Origin: Clostridia bacterium
GTDB lineage: Bacteria; Bacillota_A; Clostridia; Oscillospirales; CAG-272
Direction of reading: 5' to 3'
Assembly (NCBI GenBank): GCA_017472105.1
Contig: JAFUQY010000450.1
Coordinates: 1-8,892, forward strand
DNA: 8,892 nt
Made by a program: the position numbers and the translations under genes. The first letter of the stretch is position 1, and each line of letters opens with the position of its first letter. This document shows, in pieces, positions 1 to 5,765 of the stretch. A model generated the notes under the pieces. That model worked only from the letters and a program-made list of their open reading frames with translations. It was not told the origin of the DNA and searched no databases.

Positions 1-67
1 AATTTCAGCCTGCGGCGCAAACCGGGTTGTTCTCACGGCGATGCTCCGGGACGCCACCCTTAACAAG

Positions 68-160
68 CCTTCCCCGTGCAGTCTCTTGAAATTTCAACTG
101 CACACACGCAGCCGGGGAAGGGGGACCGCACACTTTCACCGAAAGTGGGTGGTGGATGAG
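68..160. repeat. Structured palindromic intergenic repeat
   Basis: Two adjacent hairpins. In the first, CCTTCCCCG (68-76) pairs with CGGGGAAGG (113-121), and inside it TGCAGT (77-82) pairs with ACTGCA (97-102). In the second, CCGC plus CACTTTC (126-137) pairs with GAAAGTG plus GTGG (141-152) around an ACC loop, with one A/G mismatch. The GGGGAAGG ... GTGGATGAGG layout resembles an anonymous palindromic repeat that I recall as common between genes of gut Clostridia; this is recollection, not a search. Positions 1-67 also look foldable (GGCG and CGCC arms), so a structured RNA cut by the window edge is an alternative. No protein-coding gene is supported in 1-331. Confidence 0.5.
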
Positions 161-262
161 GCGTGAACCCACTCAGCCTGAGGTGTTACATACGGCTTAT
201 CCTTCCACCGCCTCCGCCCGCAAAAAAGCCCGGCATCACACAAAAAAATTCACAAAATCCTT

Positions 263-291
263 TTGGAATCATAAAAAAATCCGACTATAAT
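263..291 (+). promoter_or_regulatory. Sigma-A-type promoter of the FliB-like gene
   Basis: TTGGAA (263-268), a 17-bp spacer and a perfect TATAAT (286-291) lie about 40 bp upstream of the ATG at 332. The expected transcript start is near 298, giving a leader of about 35 nt. The surrounding DNA is clearly AT-rich compared with the flanking genes. Confidence 0.65.
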
Positions 292-331
292 TATTCCGTT
301 TCCCCTCAATTTAATGACGTCAGGTGTTTTT

Positions 332-1504
332 ATGAAACAAACCAACGATTTTCTGATTCCCGATTATTTCCCCGATTTTCACTGCAAAATGGGTGCCTGC
401 CGTGCCGCGTGCTGTCAGGGATGGCCCATTTCCGTATCCATGCAGAATTATTTCACCCTGCTCGGCATGGACTGTCCTTCCCATCTGCGGTCACGGCTCG
501 ACGTCGGGCTGCGCATGGTCGATTATCCCTCCGAGGACGAGTACGCACGCTTCAATCCGCGCTGGGACGGTGACTGCCCCATGCGTATGGAGGACGGACG
601 GTGCTCCCTTCACGCCGAGGTTGGCGAGGATGTGCTCCCGGAGGTATGCCGCCTTTACCCGCGCGGAATCCGCCACGGTGACGGTGGTGAGACCTGCGAA
701 TGCTCCTGTGCCAACTCCTGCGAAGCGACGCTTGAGCTCTTCTTCGGACGCACCGAGCCGCTCACGTTCATCACCCGCCGCCTCACCCTCGACATGCCGC
801 GCGCCGCAAAACGCACCTATTTCTTCGGCGCACTGGACCGCGGTCAGGAGATCCGTCTCCACCTTCTCCGCATCCTTCAGGACCGTTCCCTGCATCTCCC
901 GGAGCGCATGGCACATCTCGGAATCGCCGTCACCTCCATGGAAAAGGCTCTCGATGCCCGCGACATGGACGCTGTACAGGCAATTCTCGATGGCACGGAC
1001 GCCCATCTGAGCAAAGCCGCACCTGCGGATATTCCGTTTGCACTCGCGCTTGACGCCGCAGAGACGCTCACCGACCTTCTCGATGCCCGCAGCTCCAGCA
1101 TCCGGGAACGCGGTCAGCACGCCCTCTCCGTCTTCGGCAAGGGTGAGGATGCCCACGCACGCTACCTCGCCGCACGGGATCACTTCGAGGAGACCTTCCC
1201 GGACTGGGAGATTTTCTTCGAGCACATGCTCGTGAACCACATGTTTTTCGACCGCTTCCCCTTCCAGGACCGTCCCGTCACGCTCACCGAGGAAATGGTC
1301 TCGCTCACCGTGGTCTACACGCTTCTGCGCTTCCTCGCGCTCGGCTGGATGGCGGACAAAACCGATCCCGCGGAGCTCATCGACACCATGGCAGCCGCAT
1401 TCCGCCTCATCGAGCACACCGGCTTCGACCGCACAGCCTCCCGCATGATCCGCCAGATCGGATTCACGTCCCCTGCCCAGCTGTACGCCCTGATCCGGCT
1501 GTGA
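332..1504 (+). CDS. FliB-family lysine N-methylase (flagellin lysine-N-methylase-like)
   Basis: A 390-residue protein with the N-terminal cysteine signature of the FliB family: C18-x4-C23-x3-C27-C28-x-G-W, then C82, C91, the CRLYPR block at 106-111, and a cysteine cluster at 122-130 (CECSCANSC). In Salmonella the family founder methylates lysines of flagellin, and the cysteines are thought to bind metal or an Fe-S cluster as in the related YkgJ family. The remaining ~250 residues are helical-looking and lack further motifs. I chose the ATG at 332 because AGGTG (322-326) sits 5 nt upstream; an in-frame ATG at 314 would add six residues but overlaps that site. No flagellar gene is present nearby, so the substrate is unknown. 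The gene has its own promoter and is followed by a terminator-like hairpin. Confidence 0.8.
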   Translation: MKQTNDFLIPDYFPDFHCKMGACRAACCQGWPISVSMQNYFTLLGMDCPSHLRSRLDVGLRMVDYPSEDEYARFNPRWDGDCPMRMEDGRCSLHAEVGEDVLPEVCRLYPRGIRHGDGGETCECSCANSCEATLELFFGRTEPLTFITRRLTLDMPRAAKRTYFFGALDRGQEIRLHLLRILQDRSLHLPERMAHLGIAVTSMEKALDARDMDAVQAILDGTDAHLSKAAPADIPFALALDAAETLTDLLDARSSSIRERGQHALSVFGKGEDAHARYLAARDHFEETFPDWEIFFEHMLVNHMFFDRFPFQDRPVTLTEEMVSLTVVYTLLRFLALGWMADKTDPAELIDTMAAAFRLIEHTGFDRTASRMIRQIGFTSPAQLYALIRL

Positions 1505-1511
1505 TGAAGGG

Positions 1512-1540
1512 CTGCATTTTTCAGACAGGCATGGTATAAT
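1512..1540 (+). promoter_or_regulatory. Extended -10 promoter downstream of the FliB-like gene
   Basis: CTGCAT (1512-1517), a 17-bp spacer ending in TGG, and TATAAT (1535-1540). The -35 resembles the TTGCAT/TTGCAA used by other promoters in this window. It starts only 8 bp after the fliB-like stop codon and points into a stretch with no gene before the hairpin at 1629, so it probably drives a short non-coding transcript, possibly with readthrough to the zinc-ribbon gene. Confidence 0.5.
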
Positions 1541-1546
1541 ACTGTT

Positions 1547-1675
1547 ACGTGGTATATGTCATCAGAACGCTTTCCCCGACAAAGACCCGTGACGGATCGC
1601 TGCACCGGCACATCCAGTCTTTGCCGACGCAAAAGAACAACAGCCTATGAGAAATCACGGGCTGTTTTCTTTTGC
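1547..1675 (+). ncRNA. Candidate small RNA, about 130 nt
   Basis: The interval runs from the expected start of the 1512-1540 promoter to the end of the 1629-1675 hairpin and contains no plausible coding frame. It folds internally: CAAAGAC (1580-1586) pairs perfectly with GTCTTTG (1617-1623), enclosing GGAT/ATCC and CCGTG/CAC-CGG pairs. It matches no RNA family I recognise. The terminal hairpin is shared with the candidate RNA on the opposite strand at 2241-2383, but the bodies show little similarity. It could instead be a leader of the downstream zinc-ribbon transcript. The existence of an RNA is inferred from promoter plus terminator only. Confidence 0.35.
1629..1675 (+). terminator. Terminator-like hairpin, copy 1 (probably bidirectional)
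   Basis: A 16-bp stem with a single bulged C: GCAAAAGAAcAACAGCC pairs with GGCTGTTTTCTTTTGC, topped by a TGA/TCA extension around a GAAA loop. The T-rich right arm and the A-rich left arm make it a possible terminator in both directions. It is an inverted copy of the hairpin at 2241-2289. Confidence 0.7.
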
Positions 1676-1716
1676 ATGAGAAAGATTAAAATTCGATGAA
1701 ATCCGCATCGGCAGCC

Positions 1717-1745
1717 TTGTCAGCGTACGCGGAATATGGTATAAT
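1717..1745 (+). promoter_or_regulatory. Strong promoter of the zinc-ribbon membrane protein gene
   Basis: TTGTCA (1717-1722), a 17-bp spacer ending in TGG, and TATAAT (1740-1745), an extended -10 promoter one base from consensus at -35. The expected start is near 1752, giving a leader of about 27 nt that holds the GGAGG at 1767-1771. Confidence 0.8.
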
Positions 1746-1778
1746 ATTGCCAGAAACAAACTACACGGAGGTACACCC

Positions 1779-2228
1779 ATGAAAATCTGTCCCAAATGCC
1801 ACATTTCCTTTGATGACGCGGCGAATGCATGCTCCCAGTGCGGCGGCGCGCTGACCTACGTGGATCTTCAGGCGGAGGCTGCTCCCACGGACACGGATCA
1901 CACCGCTGAATTCGCTCCCGCCGACATTTCCCAGAACAAAGTCCTCGCCATGGTTCCCTATCTCATGGGCTGGATCGGAATTCTCATCACCCTGCTTGCC
2001 GCGGGAACGTCCCCGTACGCATCCTTCCACGTCCGTCAGGCACTGAAAATCCAGGTCTGCGCAACGCTCGTTTCCATCGTCGGCGCCGTCATCCCCGTCA
2101 TCGGCTGGATTGCCATCGGTATTTTCAGCATCGTCGTGCTCGTTCTCAACATCATCTGCTTCCTCTCCGTCTGCAAAGGCGAAGCAAAGGAACCGCCGGT
2201 TGTCTCCGGACTGTCGTTCCTGAAGTAA
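1779..2228 (+). CDS. Zinc-ribbon membrane protein (DUF4870/Tic20-like)
   Basis: A 149-residue protein. An N-terminal zinc ribbon (CPKC at 4-7 and CSQC at 18-21) is followed by an acidic linker to about residue 50. Next come membrane segments at about 55-76 and 92-132; the second is long enough for two helices with a break near P106/G109. Between them SPYASFHVRQALK (78-90) matches the FHxRQAL block typical of DUF4870/Tic20-like small membrane proteins. The cellular role of this family is not known. GGAGG (1767-1771) lies 7 nt before the ATG, and the promoter at 1717-1745 serves it directly. It appears monocistronic and is bracketed by inverted copies of one hairpin element (1629-1675 and 2241-2289). 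Confidence 0.8.
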   Translation: MKICPKCHISFDDAANACSQCGGALTYVDLQAEAAPTDTDHTAEFAPADISQNKVLAMVPYLMGWIGILITLLAAGTSPYASFHVRQALKIQVCATLVSIVGAVIPVIGWIAIGIFSIVVLVLNIICFLSVCKGEAKEPPVVSGLSFLK

Positions 2229-2240
2229 TTTTATCGGAAT

Positions 2241-2289
2241 AAAAAGAAAACAGCCCGTGAGTGCGCACTCATAGGCTGTTGTTCTTTTT
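2241..2289. terminator. Terminator-like hairpin, copy 2 (bidirectional)
   Basis: AAAAAGAAAACAGCC pairs with GGCTGTTGTTCTTTTT with one bulged G, and the inner palindrome GAGTGCGCACTC extends the stem. It lies 12 bp after the zinc-ribbon stop codon and ends in TTTTT, so it should end that transcript. Read on the minus strand it also ends in TTTTCTTTTT and would end the candidate RNA that starts near 2383. It is the reverse complement of the 1629-1675 hairpin apart from the loop. Confidence 0.75.
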
Positions 2290-2383
2290 AAAGTGACATT
2301 GACCGGAATACAGCGGTGTAACGCTCCCGTCTGCGCGGCCGTTGTCAGGGTGATTAGAAAGAAACTTTTATATGTTTCACGAC
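2241..2383 (-). ncRNA. Candidate small RNA on the minus strand, about 140 nt
   Basis: A near-perfect promoter (2390-2418) faces the bidirectional hairpin 2241-2289 across a stretch with no plausible coding frame. At the 5' end of the transcript TTGTC can pair with GACAA, enclosing GTGAAAC and GTTTC/CAC segments, and AGCG/CGCT can pair further on. The shared 3' hairpin suggests a relationship to the candidate RNA at 1547-1675. Only a weak patch of body similarity (CGCTG..CCGG) is visible, so homology of the bodies is not shown. The family is unknown to me. Confidence 0.4.
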
Positions 2384-2389
2384 AATGAT

Positions 2390-2418
2390 ATTATATCATA
2401 CCTTCGCGCTTCCGTCAA
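2390..2418 (-). promoter_or_regulatory. Near-consensus minus-strand promoter of a candidate small RNA
   Basis: On the minus strand: TTGACG (2418-2413), a 17-bp spacer ending in TGA, and TATAAT (2395-2390). This is one of the best promoter matches in the window, yet no gene lies downstream before the hairpin at 2241-2289. Confidence 0.7.
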
Positions 2419-2426
2419 GCGGTTGG

Positions 2427-2523
2427 AATAAAAACGGACAAGTTTTGATACACCATGCACAGGACGATTTGGGAAACGGCGGTGCGTTACTCCCGGTGCG
2501 TCAACTCTCAAAACCTTCCGTCC
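2427..2523 (-). terminator. Structured 3' end of the small-peptide transcript
   Basis: On the minus strand GGAC (2523-2520), AAG (2517-2515) and TTTTGA (2513-2508) pair with TCAAAA, CTT and GTCC at 2448-2436, a 13-bp stem with only the bulges GG and G. It closes a domain of about 59 nt that can fold further (GCACC/GGTGT pairs). The stem is followed at once by GTTTTTATT, as expected for intrinsic termination. The loop is larger than usual, so this may be a structured RNA domain that also ends transcription. Confidence 0.5.
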
Positions 2524-2542
2524 AAAGATATGTCAGACTACA

Positions 2543-2632
2543 TTAGTCTTTATGATACATCTTGATTGTGTAATACATAATAATCAATTGAATCGCAATC
2601 GAAATTACATCCACAATAACGTCGTAAAACAT
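2543..2632 (-). CDS. Candidate 29-residue hydrophobic membrane peptide
   Basis: A short frame from ATG (2632) to TAA. The peptide begins MFYDVIVDVIS, has a nonpolar stretch of about 15 residues (IAIQLIIMYY at its core), and ends in the basic tail TIKMYHKD. An acidic/aromatic start, one membrane span and a positive tail is the general build of type I toxins and other small membrane peptides, but I recognise no specific family. It lies in its own transcription unit: promoter 2674-2702, GGAGG at 2656-2660, structured terminator 2427-2523. A weakness is that the GGAGG is 23 nt from the ATG, with no usual start codon at the normal distance. The reading frame continues upstream without a stop as AEDLESYQKN and further to a GTG at 2684, but that GTG would overlap the promoter. 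Base composition is much more AT-rich than in neighbouring genes. Confidence 0.4.
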   Translation of the reverse strand: MFYDVIVDVISIAIQLIIMYYTIKMYHKD

Positions 2633-2673
2633 ATTTTTCTGATAACTTTCTAAGTCCTCCGCGCGGTAACGAC

Positions 2674-2702
2674 AGTATATCACAAATCCCCGCAGAATGC
2701 AA
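2674..2702 (-). promoter_or_regulatory. Minus-strand promoter of the small-peptide unit
   Basis: On the minus strand: TTGCAT (2702-2697), a 17-bp spacer ending in TGA, and TATACT (2679-2674). It begins directly after the prolyl isomerase terminator, so it starts an independent transcript near 2667, just ahead of the GGAGG at 2656-2660. Confidence 0.7.
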
Positions 2703-2714
2703 GTCCGTCCAAAC

Positions 2715-2758
2715 ACAAAAACTCCCGCGGGTCTGCTGACTCACGGGAGCATTTTTGT
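2715..2758 (-). terminator. Terminator of the prolyl isomerase gene
   Basis: On the minus strand CTCCCG pairs with CGGGAG around a loop containing GTGAGTCAGCAGACC, flanked by ACAAAAA and TTTTTGT, which also pair. The hairpin starts 9 bp beyond the TAA of the prolyl isomerase gene and ends in TTTTTGTG. Confidence 0.8.
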
Positions 2759-2767
2759 CTGAATGCA

Positions 2768-3526
2768 TTACAGGGTATTGTTCTTGTCCACGGGGAAGAG
2801 AATCTTGAGCTGGTTGACACGGCTCTGGTATGCCGCCTGCTGCTTCTGCTGCATGAGCACCTGACGGATCTGTTCCTTCACTTCCGCCAGTTCCATCTTG
2901 CCGCCGTCTTCCTTCTTGTTCAGCTTCACGAGGTGCCAGCCGAACTGGGTCTGAACGGGCGCGGACATCTCACCGGCTTCAAGGGCATCGCATGCCGCTT
3001 CGAATTCGGGAACCATCTGACCGTGGCCGAAGTCACCGAGCTCGCCGCCCTGCTGACCGGAGGGACAGGTGCTGTTTGCCTTTGCCGCGTCTTCGAAGGA
3101 AATGTCGCCCGCATTGATCTGAGCCGCAATTTCAGCAGCCTTTTCTTCGGAATCCACAAGGATGTGGCTTGCGTTGTAGGTCATGCCGGCTTCAAACTGA
3201 TCGGGATTTTCGTCGTAGAACTTCTGGATTTCGTCGTCGGTCACCTTCACGCGTTCCACAGCCTTCTTGATGGCGTAGTTGGTGAGCATTTCTTCCTTGA
3301 CCTGCTTGAGCTGTTCCTTGAATTCGGGTTCGCGTTCCATGAGGTTCTTCTGTGCGTCCATGAGGAAGAGCTTCTGCGCGATGAGCTGCTCAAGGAGAAC
3401 CGCACGGCCCTGGGGATTGTTGTACGCCTGACCGCGCTGACCCATAGCGGCGAGAGCCATTTCGAGGTCCGCTTCGGTGATGGGATTGCCCGCAACACTT
3501 GCGAGGATTTTATTCTGCATATCCAT
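2768..3526 (-). CDS. Parvulin-type peptidyl-prolyl cis-trans isomerase (PpiC/PrsA-like, cytosolic)
   Basis: A 252-residue protein with the usual layout of bacterial parvulin chaperones. A helical SurA/PrsA-type N-domain (about 1-110) includes [11 protein letters not shown] (12-22) and [17 protein letters not shown] (95-111). The parvulin domain (about 116-203) has ASHILV at 119-124, [17 protein letters not shown] at 160-176 and FGWHLVKL at 195-202. A basic/glutamine-rich helical tail follows. Such enzymes isomerise X-Pro peptide bonds and assist folding. There is no signal peptide or lipobox, so unlike PrsA it should act in the cytosol. AAAGGA (3542-3537) lies 10 nt before the chosen ATG; a second ATG two codons in is further away. 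It has its own promoter and terminator, so it is monocistronic. Confidence 0.88.
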   Translation of the reverse strand: MDMQNKILASVAGNPITEADLEMALAAMGQRGQAYNNPQGRAVLLEQLIAQKLFLMDAQKNLMEREPEFKEQLKQVKEEMLTNYAIKKAVERVKVTDDEIQKFYDENPDQFEAGMTYNASHILVDSEEKAAEIAAQINAGDISFEDAAKANSTCPSGQQGGELGDFGHGQMVPEFEAACDALEAGEMSAPVQTQFGWHLVKLNKKEDGGKMELAEVKEQIRQVLMQQKQQAAYQSRVNQLKILFPVDKNNTL

Positions 3527-3568
3527 GATACTGGTATCCTTTCGGAGTTAAAATTAGCTATCTTATTT

Positions 3569-3597
3569 ATTATAGCAAATCCAGCCGCCGTTTGCAA
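3569..3597 (-). promoter_or_regulatory. Promoter of the prolyl isomerase gene
   Basis: On the minus strand: TTGCAA (3597-3592), a 17-bp spacer ending in TGC, and TATAAT (3574-3569), 43 bp upstream of the start codon. Confidence 0.8.
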
Positions 3598-3671
3598 TGG
3601 GTTCACTGAAATTTGCGCACAAATCCCGCCGGAATCACAGAAAAAGCCTATATTGTTTTACGATTCCCACC

Positions 3672-4056
3672 GTCAGCCCGCCCAACGAACAGTCCTGTCA
3701 TTCAGAGGGCGAAAATCACTGACAGTTACAGCCATACACCGAGCCCGAAGAATCTGTACACGTCCTGCTATGATCGCGTCATGTCCGTGGTGTTCTATAT
3801 TACTCGGCTGAAGGGTACTCACGAACACCTTTAACGTGAAATCTGCACGAATAAAATGTCTGCAAACTGTTCGTTATAACAAAGTGAGTACCCTTCACCT
3901 GAATAGCAGAGAATACCACGGACATGATGCGATCTGTACAGGACATGCACAGATTCTTCGGGCAGTGTGTATGGCGTTACGTACTGTGGAACAGTATGTA
4001 CATCGTGCCATACACGGCCCTCAGAATGACAGAAGCCGTTCGTTGGGCGGGTTGAC
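3672..4056. repeat. Long palindromic element, copy A (385 bp, MITE-like or structured RNA)
   Basis: The termini are inverted repeats: GTCAGCCCGCCCAACGAAC (3672-3690) matches the reverse complement of 4038-4056 at 18 of 19 positions. Next inside is CTGTCATTCAGAGGGC against CCCTCAGAATGACAG. The core is a foldback of two 80-nt arms (3743-3822 and 3884-3963) around a 61-nt loop (3823-3883), extended outward by GCCATACAC/GTGTATGGC (3731-3739 and 3967-3975). The right arm contains an extra nested hairpin (3967-4015). No convincing protein frame is present; the longest frames through it are not conserved in copy B. The element fills the gap between the prolyl isomerase promoter region and the solute-binding protein stop codon, and may end that gene's transcript, since no ordinary terminator is seen. 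Confidence 0.8.
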
Positions 4057-4097
4057 TTTACGAATGATTCAATTGTCAGAACCAGTGTTCAATCCGT

Positions 4098-5555
4098 TTA
4101 TTCGCCCATTTCAGCGAAGGTGTTGTTGAACTTCTGGAGGTTCTTCTTGATTGCCTTGTTGCTCTTTGCGAGGAGGGAGGAAACGGTGTCGGCAGTCGCG
4201 TTGGTCTTGAGGAACACGAGCTGGTTGATGCCGATTTCGCCCTGGAATGCAAAGCCAAGGTCAACGTACTGGATGTCGCGGATGATTTCAAACATCGCTC
4301 TGTCGTCCGGGGCGTCTGCGAGCTTGCTGCCGAGAACGGTTTCCCATACCTCGGGAACAACGTCAACGTAGTTTTTGCAGCTCATCGCTTCGAGACAGTA
4401 GGAGATCAGCTCTTCGTTTTCCGCCGCGGTCAGAATCACGCCCCAGTAAATGTCGAAGCCGGAGGACGCGTAGTTTTCCTGCATTTCGTTGAACTTCGGG
4501 CAGGGCAGAATACCGTATGCCACATCGGAGTCACGCATGGTTTCGTACAGGTTGCGGTTTTCGGAGAGCATGAAGAGGCCTCTGCCTTCGGAGAACATCG
4601 CTACGTTGTAGTCGGTGCCGGGGCAGGTCTGGGTGAATTCGGAGAGCGCGTCGAACTTTTCCATCACGCTGACGAGCTTTTCCAGATCGTTCACGAAGAT
4701 GACAGTGCCTTCCGCGTCCTTGTCGAGAATGCCGGCGCCCATGTCGGACTGGAGATGTACCCAGCCGTAGTCACTGGTGAGGAAGCCCCACTGGTCGTCC
4801 GCGTCGATGTCGCCGTCACCGTCAAGGTCACGCATTGCCGCTTCTGCCATCGTGTACAGGTCGTCGATGTACCATTCGCCGTTCTTGACCTTTTCGTAGG
4901 GCACTTCGATCTGGAGATTGCCCGCGAGGTCCTTGTTCATGGAGATGGTGCAGTTCATGTAAATGCCGCTGAGCGCAAGGGGATTTGCGGTTGCGAAGAG
5001 CTTGTTCTTGATGGTGAATACCTGGGACGCACCCTGCCACCACGGCTTTTCGAAGTTGAGCAGTTCAAACTCGCGCAGGTTGCAGAAATCGCCCTGAAGC
5101 GCATTGGACATGGTCTGGTTGTCGTGGTTGTACACGATGTCGTAGGTGTCGTCGCCGGAGATCACGAGATTGTGAACCGTGGAGCCGACTGCGCCGTAAT
5201 CGTCCTCAGCGGTGCACAGGATTTCAACATTGAATCGATCGGAAATCGCAGCTCGCTGATTGAACAGAGCGTCGTTGACAACCTCACCGTTCATTTCGTC
5301 GGCGTAGATGTAGGTCTTTGCGTTGTACCACGTGGTGGTCAGAATGGAGAATTCCGCGCCGTCAAAATTCTTGTCGGGCAGATCGTCGCTGATTGCTTCT
5401 TCGATTGCTTCGGTTTCTTCTGCGGAGGTGTCTGCGCTGACTGCGGGAGTCTTGGTCTCGGAGGAATTCGTCTCAGCGGGGCTTTCTGCGCATCCCGTCA
5501 GAGCGGAGGCGGCGAGAAGACATGCCAGCAGGAGACTGATTGCTTTGCATCTCAT
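4098..5555 (-). CDS. Extracellular solute-binding lipoprotein of an ABC-type importer
   Basis: A 485-residue secreted lipoprotein. The signal peptide (1-21) ends in the lipobox LTGC with C22 as the lipidated residue, followed by a low-complexity Ser/Thr/Glu linker to about 60. The mature part has the layout of family 1 solute-binding proteins, which capture sugars or oligosaccharides for ABC permeases: FDGAEFSIL (64-72), VVNDALFNQRAAISDRFNV (92-110), and near 243-257 an Asp-rich DxDGDGDxDxDD loop followed by QWG, typical of this family and likely to bind calcium. The C-terminal half is helical. AAAGG (5570-5566) lies 10 nt before the ATG. No permease or ATPase gene is adjacent, so it is an orphan here and its ligand cannot be told. 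It is bracketed by two copies of the palindromic element (3672-4056, 5766-6127). Confidence 0.85.
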   Translation of the reverse strand: MRCKAISLLLACLLAASALTGCAESPAETNSSETKTPAVSADTSAEETEAIEEAISDDLPDKNFDGAEFSILTTTWYNAKTYIYADEMNGEVVNDALFNQRAAISDRFNVEILCTAEDDYGAVGSTVHNLVISGDDTYDIVYNHDNQTMSNALQGDFCNLREFELLNFEKPWWQGASQVFTIKNKLFATANPLALSGIYMNCTISMNKDLAGNLQIEVPYEKVKNGEWYIDDLYTMAEAAMRDLDGDGDIDADDQWGFLTSDYGWVHLQSDMGAGILDKDAEGTVIFVNDLEKLVSVMEKFDALSEFTQTCPGTDYNVAMFSEGRGLFMLSENRNLYETMRDSDVAYGILPCPKFNEMQENYASSGFDIYWGVILTAAENEELISYCLEAMSCKNYVDVVPEVWETVLGSKLADAPDDRAMFEIIRDIQYVDLGFAFQGEIGINQLVFLKTNATADTVSSLLAKSNKAIKKNLQKFNNTFAEMGE

Positions 5556-5587
5556 AATGATATAACCTTTCTCACAAAAAATTCAAG

Positions 5588-5616
5588 TGCCCGTTTCCGA
5601 TAATTTTTACAGGGCA
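5588..5616 (-). promoter_or_regulatory. Leader hairpin of the solute-binding protein mRNA
   Basis: In the minus-strand leader TGCCC-t-GT pairs with AC-GGGCA, a 7-bp stem with one bulged T and a loop of about 14 nt rich in A and T. It lies just after the expected transcript start and before the AAAGG. There is no T-run at its end, so it is not a terminator. A regulatory or mRNA-stabilising role is speculative. Confidence 0.3.
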
Positions 5617-5625
5617 TTAATTTTT

Positions 5626-5654
5626 ATTATATCACAGAACATGTGGGAATGCAA
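5626..5654 (-). promoter_or_regulatory. Promoter of the solute-binding protein gene
   Basis: On the minus strand: TTGCAT (5654-5649), a 17-bp spacer ending in TGA, and TATAAT (5631-5626). The expected start is near 5619, giving a leader of about 64 nt. Between this promoter and element B (5655-5765) I see nothing recognisable. Confidence 0.8.
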
Positions 5655-5765
5655 GGGAGGAAGAGCCCGGTTTTTCCGTCACCCGCAGGGAAATATCCGG
5701 CAAATTGAACAAAGAAAAAACGCCGTTCACGAATATACACGCCTCAGCCCTGCCCCCAACAAGAC

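Noticed and set aside
1..210. Group II intron 3' end, RNase P RNA, or cobalamin riboswitch
   Set aside because: I looked on both strands for domain V, the conserved RNase P cores and the B12 box and found no convincing match.
491..1417. 308-residue open frame antisense to the FliB-like gene
   Set aside because: It is the complement of a gene with clear family motifs, has no ribosome binding site or family signature, and reflects the GC-rich codon pattern of the real gene.
2550..2768. 72-residue minus-strand frame overlapping the small-peptide unit
   Set aside because: It crosses the prolyl isomerase terminator and the promoter at 2674-2702 and has no ribosome binding site; the 29-residue frame in another phase fits the signals better.
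2933..3811. 292-residue open frame antisense to the prolyl isomerase gene
   Set aside because: It runs through the complement of the parvulin domain, then through the gene's promoter and into the palindromic element; no motif supports it.
3655..4063. Target site duplication (TTTACGA) around element A
   Set aside because: TTTACGA occurs on both sides, but on the left it is separated from the terminal repeat by several bases, so it is not a clean duplication and may be chance.
3836..4129. 97-residue frame starting in the loop of palindromic element A
   Set aside because: In copy B the same frame starts likewise but ends early at a TAG, and the differences between copies mostly change the amino acid, so there is no sign of selection for protein.
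4755..5603. 282-residue open frame antisense to the solute-binding protein gene
   Set aside because: It is a mirror of a well supported lipoprotein gene, with valine- and glycine-rich text typical of complement translation.
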